NCBI GenBank assembly: GCA_963743595.1
Contig: CAVURW010000267.1
Location: 1 to 39,834 of the forward strand
Source: CAVURW01 sp963743595
GTDB taxonomy: Bacteria > Verrucomicrobiota > Verrucomicrobiia > Methylacidiphilales > UBA1321
Length of the DNA stretch: 39,834 nucleotides
Reading direction: 5' to 3'
Shown here: piece by piece, positions 17,982-25,335 of the stretch
Layout of the letters: each line of letters begins with the position of its first letter
Numbering within the stretch: the first letter of the stretch is position 1
Made by a program: the position numbers and the translations under genes
The notes under the pieces: model-generated
Seen by the model: only the letters and a program-made list of their open reading frames with translations
Databases searched by the model: none
Told to the model about the DNA's origin: nothing

Positions 17982-18000
17982 GATTATCGTTCCGTTGGAA
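17982..18000 (+). repeat. 19-base direct repeat, copy 1
   Basis: GATTATCGTTCCGTTGGAA. It differs by one base from the copy at 18164. Both lie in the ribD upstream region and flank the hairpin at 18023-18063. Confidence 0.6.
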
Positions 18001-18022
18001 CTCTGACGGGTCGGGTGACGTA

Positions 18023-18063
18023 CCTAGCACTTCGGACGGCTTATCAGCCGCCCTTATGCTAGG
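18023..18063. other. Long imperfect hairpin
   Basis: The outer arms CCTAGCA (18023-18029) and TGCTAGG (18057-18063) pair perfectly. An inner stem pairs GGACGGCT (18034-18041) with AGCCGCCC (18046-18053) around a TATC loop, with one A/C mismatch. On the plus strand it is followed by CTTTTAT, weakly terminator-like; on the minus strand no T-run follows, so it could be part of the ribD leader. Confidence 0.6.
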
Positions 18064-18163
18064 CTTTTATACGGATCGCGCCTGTGGCGCTCAAGTGAAT
18101 CGACCTCAACCAGTTCATGAGTATCTCGTCGAGACATCAGGGAAATCAGAACGGAAGGCAACC

Positions 18164-18182
18164 GATTATCGTTCCTTTGGAA
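18164..18182 (+). repeat. 19-base direct repeat, copy 2
   Basis: GATTATCGTTCCTTTGGAA. 18 of 19 bases match copy 1, which starts 182 bases to the left. The 3' part (TTCC then GGAA) is itself a small inverted repeat. Confidence 0.6.
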
Positions 18183-18214
18183 AAGGAATATGCGAAACGA
18201 TGAGGCCAACCCTT

Positions 18215-19015
18215 TTAAATACGATTCAAAATCTCAGCTTTTTTCGTGGCAAACTCTTCGTTGGTGAGCAAGCCCTTCTGATGCAATTCCGCCAAACGTT
18301 CGATCAATTGGGCGTTCTCGTGGAAATTCGAGGAACCGGAGCGGTTATTGGAGGGTTGAGACGGCGATTGTTGCTGCGGCTGCTGTTGGGGAACTTGTGC
18401 GAAATTGGTGAGCCACTCATTTCTTTGCACGATCTCAGGTAGATCCAAGATACGGACGAGGCCGAATTGGCTGGTAAAACTCAGGGTTTGATCATTGCCC
18501 TGCTGCTGTGAAACGCCGGAAATGTAGTGGTTTAACGTATTGAAAACGCGGGTATTTCCGCCCTTTTGAATCACCAGACGCTGAGTGCCGGGAAAGAAGG
18601 CGTAACGCAGGTCATTTTGCGCACCAGAAGAGCTGGGGTTACCGAATTCAGCGGGCCACCAGGAGCCGGAAGATTGAGAACCGGGAACGAAAAGGCTGAC
18701 CCCGGGATTGTTTTGCTGCTGAGGAATTGGCCTATAGATCGGCTGATTCCGGAGAATGTTCGAGAGCTCAGTGCAAAGCGAATCGACCCGATACTTCAAG
18801 TTATTATTGAACATGTCGCCCACCATGATCATGCCGCCGAGCTGCCATTGGCCCATGCCGCCCAGTGCCGGGTGGCTGAATTGAGCCTGAGAGCCACCGC
18901 CGCGATTGAGTGCGTCAACAAGTGTCATTACGGCATCGAAATTGACGCCGTGCCGTTGAGCGACGTCTTCCAGAAGGCGTTGCCCCTCTGGAGTGAGATT
19001 ATTATTCGGATTCAT
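18215..19015 (-). CDS. SHOCT domain protein
   Basis: 266 residues, with a strong GGAGG Shine-Dalgarno before the ATG. The N-terminal third is helical (LTPEGQRLLEDVAQRHGV), the middle is Gly/Gln-rich with hydrophobic strands (LRYAFFPGTQRLVIQ), a Gln/Pro/Ser-rich linker follows (QVPQQQPQQQSPSQPSNN), and the last 30 residues are a SHOCT domain (LIERLAELHQKGLLTNEEF then KKAEIL). SHOCT is a short C-terminal module common on otherwise unrelated proteins and thought to mediate oligomerisation. The protein resembles uncharacterised SHOCT proteins with a YcxB-like body; role unknown. It is 40 bases downstream of hisB. Confidence 0.8.
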   Translation of the reverse strand: MNPNNNLTPEGQRLLEDVAQRHGVNFDAVMTLVDALNRGGGSQAQFSHPALGGMGQWQLGGMIMVGDMFNNNLKYRVDSLCTELSNILRNQPIYRPIPQQQNNPGVSLFVPGSQSSGSWWPAEFGNPSSSGAQNDLRYAFFPGTQRLVIQKGGNTRVFNTLNHYISGVSQQQGNDQTLSFTSQFGLVRILDLPEIVQRNEWLTNFAQVPQQQPQQQSPSQPSNNRSGSSNFHENAQLIERLAELHQKGLLTNEEFATKKAEILNRI

Positions 19016-19055
19016 CGAACCTCCAGGCTAGGGAGGTGCAAACGAGGAGTCGAGA

Positions 19056-19673
19056 CTAAAGCATGCCCTTGGTGCTGGGCACACCCACGATCCGTTCATC
19101 GCGCCGAACAGCACCTTCCAACGCGCGAGCCAAGCCCTTGAAAATCGCTTCCAGCATGTGATGCGTCTCGCTGGAATAGAACACTTCCACGTGCAACGTG
19201 AGCCCCGCCTGTTGTGCAAAGCCCCGCAGGAATTCTACCACGAGTTGCCCGGGAAATTGCCCTGCATGCACCGTGTTTAAGTCAGGAAAGGGCGGCGGCG
19301 GCACGCGAAAAACCAGCAGCGGTCGCCCACTAAAATCGAGCGCCACACGCACCAGCGTCTCATCCATCGGCAAGAGAAAATGCCCATAACGCACCATGCC
19401 GGACTTATCGCCCAGCGCCTCTTTAAACGCTTGTCCCAGGACGATGCCGACGTCCTCCACCGTATGGTGAAAATCGACGGAGATATCTCCATTCGATTCA
19501 AGTTCAATATCAAACAACCCATGCTTCGTAAACAGTGTGAGCATGTGATCGAAAAACGGAATCCCCGTCTGAATCGTCGACGTGCCGTTCCCATCGACAA
19601 CCAGCGTCGCCTTGATCTTCGTCTCAGCCGTTTTCCGTTCAATTTTCGCCGAGCGTCGTTTCAATTCTTTCAC
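19056..19673 (-). CDS. hisB: Imidazoleglycerol-phosphate dehydratase
   Basis: 205 residues; the GTG start overlaps the hisD stop as GTGA. Family motifs: a glycine-x-P-F-F-D-H-M-L block (TGIPFFDHMLTLFTKHGLF), FHHTVEDVGIVLGQAF, YGHFLLPMDETLVRVALDFS, and the second metal motif SSETHHMLEAIFKGLARAL, ending STKGML. These histidines bind the two Mn2+ ions. It makes imidazole-acetol phosphate in histidine synthesis. It is the monofunctional form, without the HAD phosphatase domain seen in enterobacteria. Confidence 0.97.
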   Translation of the reverse strand: MKELKRRSAKIERKTAETKIKATLVVDGNGTSTIQTGIPFFDHMLTLFTKHGLFDIELESNGDISVDFHHTVEDVGIVLGQAFKEALGDKSGMVRYGHFLLPMDETLVRVALDFSGRPLLVFRVPPPPFPDLNTVHAGQFPGQLVVEFLRGFAQQAGLTLHVEVFYSSETHHMLEAIFKGLARALEGAVRRDERIVGVPSTKGML

Positions 19674-20953
19674 ACTTTTTCCTCCGGGAAACGAATCGAA
19701 ACCGAGAGACTGTGCGCGTCCAGTTTCTCCACGCCTGCCAAAGTTTCCACATGACTCTTCACCCGAAAGAGTGAGCGTTCCGGGTATTCCACGATGCTTG
19801 TCCTGCGAAAAAACTGATCAATCGTCAGGCCCGAAAACGCCTTGGCAGCACCGCCTGTGGGCAGCACGTGACTCGGTCCAGCGATGAAATCGCCCACCGC
19901 AACCGGCGAATAATTTCCGATGAAAATGGCACCAGCATTCCGTGCGGTCAGGGCCCAGGACCGAGCGTCTTTAATGGCCAGGGTGAGGTGTTCCGGCGCG
20001 TAATCTTCGACTATGCCAATCGCCTCGCCGACGTCTTCCACCAGCACCAGCCAACATCCGTGAGCCAAAACGCTGCGCAATTGATCTTGCCGAGAGAGAA
20101 GCGGCAGTTGCCGGTTCAATTCGTTCTGCACTTCTTCGAAGAGCTCTTCAGATGGCGTTAGAAGGAGGATCTGCCCGCCCGGTCCGTGCTCCGCCTGCGC
20201 CAAGAGATCTGCCGCGATAAACGACGCATTCGCCGTTTCATCTGCCACGACGGCGATTTCACTGGGTCCGGGCAACTGATCAATCGCCACGGCACCGAGC
20301 ACCTGCCGCTTGGCTTCCACCACATACGCGTTGCCGGGTCCGAAAATCTTCTGAACCCGCACGATGGAGGCGGTCCCATAAGCCATCGCGGCGATCGCCT
20401 GTGCGCCGCCCACCTGGAAAATCTCAGTCGCCCCTGCTGTCTGTAACGCGTAGAGGAGCGTGTCGTTGACCGGCGGCGGCGTGGTCACCACGATCTCGCG
20501 CACCTTTGCCTCACGAGCCAGCGTTATGGTCATCAGCGCGGTCGAAACGAGCGGTGCGCTGCCACCAGGCACATAAATGCCGACGCGTTCCAGCGGATCA
20601 AATTTCTCGCCGACGATCGCACCCTCTTTATTATGGCGTTGCCAATTACGCGGCTTGCGCAGCTTCGAAAACGACTTCACATTTTCGATTGCGTATTGAA
20701 TCGCGGCTTCCACTTCGTCCGACGGCTTCTTCGCCCGGCCCGCCATCAGCAGCGTTTTCACCTGAACCTTGTCCCACTGTTCCGTGTAACGAACCAGTGC
20801 CGTATCACCCTCGTGACGCACCGCTGCGATGATATCAGCAACCGCCTGCACCCGAGTCGCGTCTGGCTGCGCGAATCGATTTAGTACCGTGATCTTCTTG
20901 TGAAAATCTCTCTGTTTATACTTTAAAATGTGCCATGGGTGCGAGGAACTCAT
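19670..20953 (-). CDS. hisD: Histidinol dehydrogenase
   Basis: 427 residues. Signature blocks: VGIYVPGGSAPLVSTALMT, VGGAQAIAAMAYGT, KIFGPGNAYVVEAKRQVLG, IDQLPGPSEIAVVADE, AEHGPGGQILLLTP, the catalytic Glu-His in YAPEHLTLAI, then GAIFIGNYSPVAVGDFIAGP and SHVLPTGGAAKAFSGL. It performs the final two NAD-dependent oxidations of histidinol to histidine, with zinc. It is translationally coupled to hisB. Only hisD and hisB are here; the rest of the his pathway must be elsewhere. Confidence 0.97.
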   Translation of the reverse strand: MSSSHPWHILKYKQRDFHKKITVLNRFAQPDATRVQAVADIIAAVRHEGDTALVRYTEQWDKVQVKTLLMAGRAKKPSDEVEAAIQYAIENVKSFSKLRKPRNWQRHNKEGAIVGEKFDPLERVGIYVPGGSAPLVSTALMTITLAREAKVREIVVTTPPPVNDTLLYALQTAGATEIFQVGGAQAIAAMAYGTASIVRVQKIFGPGNAYVVEAKRQVLGAVAIDQLPGPSEIAVVADETANASFIAADLLAQAEHGPGGQILLLTPSEELFEEVQNELNRQLPLLSRQDQLRSVLAHGCWLVLVEDVGEAIGIVEDYAPEHLTLAIKDARSWALTARNAGAIFIGNYSPVAVGDFIAGPSHVLPTGGAAKAFSGLTIDQFFRRTSIVEYPERSLFRVKSHVETLAGVEKLDAHSLSVSIRFPEEKV

Positions 20954-21193
20954 CTCAGTAAAATCGTAATTTAGGGGTTAGCTCGGATCGGAGTCGGGAG
21001 GATAGCATAGGCTTGTAAAAACCCACACCCGTATTTTAACTTTTTCACATAAAATCTCTTAACGACCGCAGTCACGCCCGCCCATAGCGAAAACGACCTC
21101 CTCTTTAGACAGAATAGCGAATCAAATGGTCAAATATCACGCGGCACCAAGATCTTGTTCGCCCGTTGAAAAAGATGGACTACATTCCCCTAA

Positions 21194-21949
21194 ATGTTAT
21201 CGCCCCATATTCAAGTTCCCGCCGCAGTCGGCTCTGTTCCCTACCTGAATTCGCGCCCACTCACACAGGCCATCGCCTCGCCTATTGAGTACATGGTCCC
21301 GCGCATTCTTTCGGAACAACTCGCCGCCGGGAAGCTGGATGTCGCGCTCGTCCCGGTGATGGAAGTGCTGGATCACCCGGAGAATTATGTCGTTGTCGAT
21401 GCCGTCGCTATCGGCTCGCTCCATGAGGTCTTTAGCGTCTATGCCCGACTCAACGTTCCCCTCGCCCAGATCAAATCGGTGTCGCTGGACAATGATTCCC
21501 GAACATCCGTGCAACTAGCGCGAGTGATCTTTGAGCAATTCCACGGGCTTGCGCCGACTTACATTCCCTCAATCGATCCCGACGCATCCAGTGCCGACGC
21601 CGTCGTGTTGATCGGAGATCCTGCGATCTCGCAACGACTCGCCCAACCCGACGCGACTTACCTCGACCTCGCCGCCGAGTGGAATCGACAAACCGGATTG
21701 CCGTTCGTCTTTGCCGTGTGGGCAATCCGCCGCGAGATCGCCGCCACTCGCATGGAAGAAATCGCCCACCAACTCCGGAATGCGGCACAGGTAGGAATCG
21801 CGGAATGCGCGGTCATCGCCAAGAACGAATTTGAACTGCGCTACCTCACGCACCACTTAAATTATCTCCTGGACACACCGCAAAAGAAGGCAATCCAGGA
21901 ATTTGGACAACGGGTGCTGCAGCGTGTGCCGAAGATCGAGTATGTTTAA
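21194..21949 (+). CDS. mqnA: Chorismate dehydratase (futalosine pathway)
   Basis: 251 residues. It is an MqnA/MqnD periplasmic-binding-like fold with the MqnA N-terminus VGSVPYLNSRPLTQAI, then LSEQLAAGKLDVALVPVMEV, SVSLDNDSRTSVQLARVI, a phosphate or substrate loop (DAVVLIGDPAI) and DLAAEWNRQTGLPFVFAVWA. MqnA removes water from chorismate to give 3-enolpyruvyl-benzoate, the first step of futalosine-type menaquinone synthesis, implying an anaerobic or microaerobic quinone pathway. It is monocistronic and divergent from hisDB. Confidence 0.92.
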   Translation: MLSPHIQVPAAVGSVPYLNSRPLTQAIASPIEYMVPRILSEQLAAGKLDVALVPVMEVLDHPENYVVVDAVAIGSLHEVFSVYARLNVPLAQIKSVSLDNDSRTSVQLARVIFEQFHGLAPTYIPSIDPDASSADAVVLIGDPAISQRLAQPDATYLDLAAEWNRQTGLPFVFAVWAIRREIAATRMEEIAHQLRNAAQVGIAECAVIAKNEFELRYLTHHLNYLLDTPQKKAIQEFGQRVLQRVPKIEYV

Positions 21950-22009
21950 CCCGCGCAATGACCACCGGAGCCCAATTCTATCGAACACGAACTGCTCCGC
22001 GATTGCCGA

Positions 22010-22312
22010 TTAACCTTGGTTACCCGTGAACCATTCTTCCGCTTTCACCACCAGGCCGGTGAGAGCCGCACCTTCAGCAGCCGTCTCCAGCTTGCCCAAG
22101 GTCGTTTGGCTATTCGCCACCTCGTTACCGGTAATCGCCCCACCGATCAATTCCGTAGCATGTTCGAGAATTCCGTCGCCTCGTCGCTCGGTCATGTGGG
22201 CGATCTCAGCGGTGCCCAGACCCGCAATTAGACCCTCCACATCGCTGAATAGTGAGGGTGTCGTAGCCGCTGGAGGCACATTGAAGTTCTGATCTTGGTT
22301 ATATTCGCTCAT
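22010..22312 (-). CDS. Small hypothetical protein
   Basis: 100 residues with a GGAG Shine-Dalgarno. It is acidic at the N-terminus (MSEYNQDQNFNVPPAATTPS), then Gly/Ala-rich helices (GLIAGLGTAEIAHM, ATELIGGAITGNEVAN, GAALTGLVVKAEEWF). No known family. It lies 70 bases upstream of nothing on its strand except the chemosensory operon's end, so it is a separate unit; a role with that operon is not supported. Confidence 0.55.
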   Translation of the reverse strand: MSEYNQDQNFNVPPAATTPSLFSDVEGLIAGLGTAEIAHMTERRGDGILEHATELIGGAITGNEVANSQTTLGKLETAAEGAALTGLVVKAEEWFTGNQG

Positions 22313-22382
22313 AGTAGGTCTCCGTTAGACGCAACACGGGACCGTAAAGTTCAAACAAAACTAGCCGCTCCCAGCTTTTCCG

Positions 22383-25316
22383 CTAATGCAAATGCACCGC
22401 TAAAATATCCAGGATCTGCTCTTTGGTGAATGGCTTGCTGATGAACGTATTCGCCTGTAAATCCATCGCTTTATTGATGTATTTTTCCGCCGATCGCGAG
22501 GAGATCACGATGATCGGGATATCGCGCCATGCCTGGCTGGCTCGAATTTCACTGATCAATTCGTAACCGTCCATGATCGGCATTTCGAGATCGGTGAATA
22601 CCACGTCGGGTCGGCGATTACGCATCATTTCCAGACCATTCACGCCGTGCACCGCTGTATCGACCGTAAACGTTCCGATCTCTTGAATGATACGCTCCTG
22701 CGCCTTACGCACGCTGAGGGAATCATCCACGATCAACACGTGCTTTTTCTGGGTCTTATCTTTTCCGACGCTGAGATCGAGTTCTGCGTACTGAGTCGAG
22801 CGGTTCAAGCGATCCCCTAAACTGACGAGATTGAGCGGATCGAGAATTGGGATCACCGCTCCGTGAGGGTCAAGAGTCGTTGCGGAGATGAACGGGTGGC
22901 TTTTCAGGAGCGGCGGCAGTTCCTTGATAACCACTTCGTAGTTATTCAAAATCTGGTTGCATGTAATCATCGCCGTCTTATTTTCGACCTCAATGAGCAC
23001 GCCACGCAACAATTCCTCTTCTGTGCCGATGACCTTATGGAGGTTGATCAAAGGAATCGACTCATTTTCGAGGTAGTAAATCTCTCCCCGCTGATCGCTG
23101 TCCACCTTCTCCTTTTCGAACAGCACACCGCGCTTGAAATAGGCTAGTGGAATGGCGAGCGTCTGACTGCCGATCCGTAGGAACACGGCCTCACCCAAAT
23201 TCATGCGAGCGGGCAATTTCATGACCCACCGCGTGCCGCCATCCACCTTTTGGAAGGTAACCGTGCCGTTACACGCCTTGACCTCCGTCTTGACGACGTC
23301 CATGCCGATTCCGCGCCCCGAGACACTGGTCACCGTGTCAGCAGTGGAGAACCGGGGCAGGCAAATCAAGTTAATCGCCATGTCCTGGTCGATCGATTCC
23401 ACGGTCGGGGCCATGAGGCCTTTTTCAACCGCACGATTGCGGATCTTTTCGAGGTTCAACCCAGAACCATCGTCCTCCACGTAAATCGATATCTCAGCGC
23501 CGAGTTGCTGGACGTTAATCGTCACCTTACCGACGGGGTCCTTGCCCTTTTGGACCCGCGTCTCCTTATCCTCAACACCGTGACCAACTGCATTACGAAC
23601 CAAGTGCAACATGGGGTTGAACAGACGATCCGCCAAGTCCTTATCAATCGGCACATTTTCACCAATGACAACCAACTGAGCTTCCTTCTCCGGGTAAGCC
23701 TTGAGCGCGTCGCGGAAAGCACGTTCGAGACGGGGGACGATCGTTTGGAATGACACAACGCTGAGGTCAACGAGGTGTCCCTGAACCTTACGCGCTTCAT
23801 CCGAGAACGTCCGCAAATCGGTATCCAAGACGCGGAACCGCTCCTGCATCTGGTTCAAACGCTCCCTATCATCCGCGACCGCTTCTACGATGCGCCGGGT
23901 AACCAGATTAAATTGGTCGTAACGATCGAATTCGAGCTCGGAGAATTCACTCTCGCCTTTGTTCCCTTCCTTACGGAGCGTGAACTCGAACTCATCCTGG
24001 AAACTCGCGATAATTGCTTGCAAGCGCTGTTGGCCCAGCGCGAACTGCTCCTGCAACGAAGCCAGCTCAGCGAAACGGGCTTCCAAACGATTACGATTAA
24101 TCAGCAGTTCACCCACCTCAGTGGAAAGGCCTCGCAGCGAGTCGGCAGACACACGAAGCACGGTCTCTTCCGGAGCAGCTTCCTGCGTGGGAGCTTCGAC
24201 TTCTTGTGCTCCCGTAACGATAATATCGGTCGAGCCGTCTAACGAATTGACGTCCCACGGACAATCCCATTGGAGCTGTCCCTTCTTTAGGCAACCCAGA
24301 TAAGCCTTCAAATCATCCACCACTTCCAGGAAAAACCCGCCGAGCACCTTCTTCGATTTCCGATCCAGGTTCTCTTCCAGCCAGTCCTCCAGCTTGTGAA
24401 TATCCGAGCCGAGCGCCATGAGATCAACGGAGTTTGCCGAACCCTTTAACGTGTGGAGTCCACGTAAAATCGATTGAGTCGCTTTGTCAGGATCGGTCCC
24501 TCTCTCCCAAGCCAGCGAGGCCTGCTCCACGTTTTGCAGAATCTCTTCCGCGTCGATTACGAACCAGTCCACGAATGCTGGAGGCGCAGTCTCAGGCTGC
24601 GCTGTGGTCGTGGTTACCTCAGGAATGAACTCCTCATCATCCTCATCCACTTTCAGTATGGGGTCTTCTTCATCCGTTTTCTTAAGCCCCGGCATTTTCA
24701 GACCCGGCATCCGCTTAAATTCCCGAGGCGTGGGAATTGGCCCCAATTGATGACCATTGGTGACAGACTCGACATTTTCGAGCGGTTCACTCTCGACAGG
24801 TACACCCCCCTTTTTGAGCCCAGGCATGGAACTTAATTTAGCCGCCGGTGCCGCCCTTTTCAGCTTAGTGACATCGAGCTGGATGTAGGGCATCTCCTTT
24901 TCGGAAGTCGGCTCCACATAAACTTCCCGAGCAGCAGGGCATCGGGCAAAAAACCACTCTTGAACCTTCGGAAAGAAATCGTCTGCCTGCTCAAACTGCC
25001 GGGCCAGCGTGAGATCGATCAACGCTTGCCAGCACACCTGCACTTCGCGCATTAACTGCTGAAGGCTGTGTTGCCGCGCTGAATCTTGCGAACCAGCCCA
25101 ACCCGCGACCCGCTCCAAAAAATCTCCCCACTTGCTCAGTGCGTCTGCCTGCACCATTGCGGTGAGGCCTTTAAGCATATGTCCTTCTCGAGCGACCACG
25201 CGGAAACCCTCATCTGGCGGCTCAGACGCGAGAGCGGAATAAGAGCGTTCAAAGGTCTTCTTAAGATCGCGCTTAAACGCCTCTTCTGCATCATCTATTG
25301 AGAAGGTGGCTTGCAT
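22383..25316 (-). CDS. Hybrid CheA histidine kinase (PixL/ChpA-like)
   Basis: 977 residues. Domains in order: a first HPt-like helix bundle with His46 (REGHMLKGL); an acidic linker with three MPGLK repeats (164-168, 203-207, 208-212); a canonical HPt with His288 (RGLHTLKGSANSV); a dimerisation helix pair (390-545); a HATPase domain with N-box HLVRNAVGHGVED (571-583), DDGSGL (615-620) and GRGIGMDVV (668-676); a CheW-like domain (about 705-840); and a receiver domain (about 858-977) with phospho-acceptor Asp909 in VVFTDLEMPIMDGYEL and the conserved Lys in FISKPFTKE. It autophosphorylates a histidine in response to the MCP and phosphorylates receiver partners. Last gene of the operon; no CheR or CheB adjacent. 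Confidence 0.93.
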   Translation of the reverse strand: MQATFSIDDAEEAFKRDLKKTFERSYSALASEPPDEGFRVVAREGHMLKGLTAMVQADALSKWGDFLERVAGWAGSQDSARQHSLQQLMREVQVCWQALIDLTLARQFEQADDFFPKVQEWFFARCPAAREVYVEPTSEKEMPYIQLDVTKLKRAAPAAKLSSMPGLKKGGVPVESEPLENVESVTNGHQLGPIPTPREFKRMPGLKMPGLKKTDEEDPILKVDEDDEEFIPEVTTTTAQPETAPPAFVDWFVIDAEEILQNVEQASLAWERGTDPDKATQSILRGLHTLKGSANSVDLMALGSDIHKLEDWLEENLDRKSKKVLGGFFLEVVDDLKAYLGCLKKGQLQWDCPWDVNSLDGSTDIIVTGAQEVEAPTQEAAPEETVLRVSADSLRGLSTEVGELLINRNRLEARFAELASLQEQFALGQQRLQAIIASFQDEFEFTLRKEGNKGESEFSELEFDRYDQFNLVTRRIVEAVADDRERLNQMQERFRVLDTDLRTFSDEARKVQGHLVDLSVVSFQTIVPRLERAFRDALKAYPEKEAQLVVIGENVPIDKDLADRLFNPMLHLVRNAVGHGVEDKETRVQKGKDPVGKVTINVQQLGAEISIYVEDDGSGLNLEKIRNRAVEKGLMAPTVESIDQDMAINLICLPRFSTADTVTSVSGRGIGMDVVKTEVKACNGTVTFQKVDGGTRWVMKLPARMNLGEAVFLRIGSQTLAIPLAYFKRGVLFEKEKVDSDQRGEIYYLENESIPLINLHKVIGTEEELLRGVLIEVENKTAMITCNQILNNYEVVIKELPPLLKSHPFISATTLDPHGAVIPILDPLNLVSLGDRLNRSTQYAELDLSVGKDKTQKKHVLIVDDSLSVRKAQERIIQEIGTFTVDTAVHGVNGLEMMRNRRPDVVFTDLEMPIMDGYELISEIRASQAWRDIPIIVISSRSAEKYINKAMDLQANTFISKPFTKEQILDILAVHLH

Positions 25317-25335
25317 AAGGAATGTAGATGGAGAA

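Larger units (their letters stand above)
17856..18214. other. Structured intergenic region upstream of ribD
   Basis: About 360 bases between the SHOCT gene's stop and the ribD start (both minus strand). It holds a long hairpin (18023-18063) and two copies of a 19-base direct repeat (see separate entries). I looked for an FMN riboswitch, as expected before rib genes, and did not see its conserved core. The region may hold the ribD promoter and leader. Confidence 0.5.

Noticed and set aside
17856..18214. FMN riboswitch before ribD
   Set aside because: I could not find the conserved RFN core on the minus strand; the structure seen is different.
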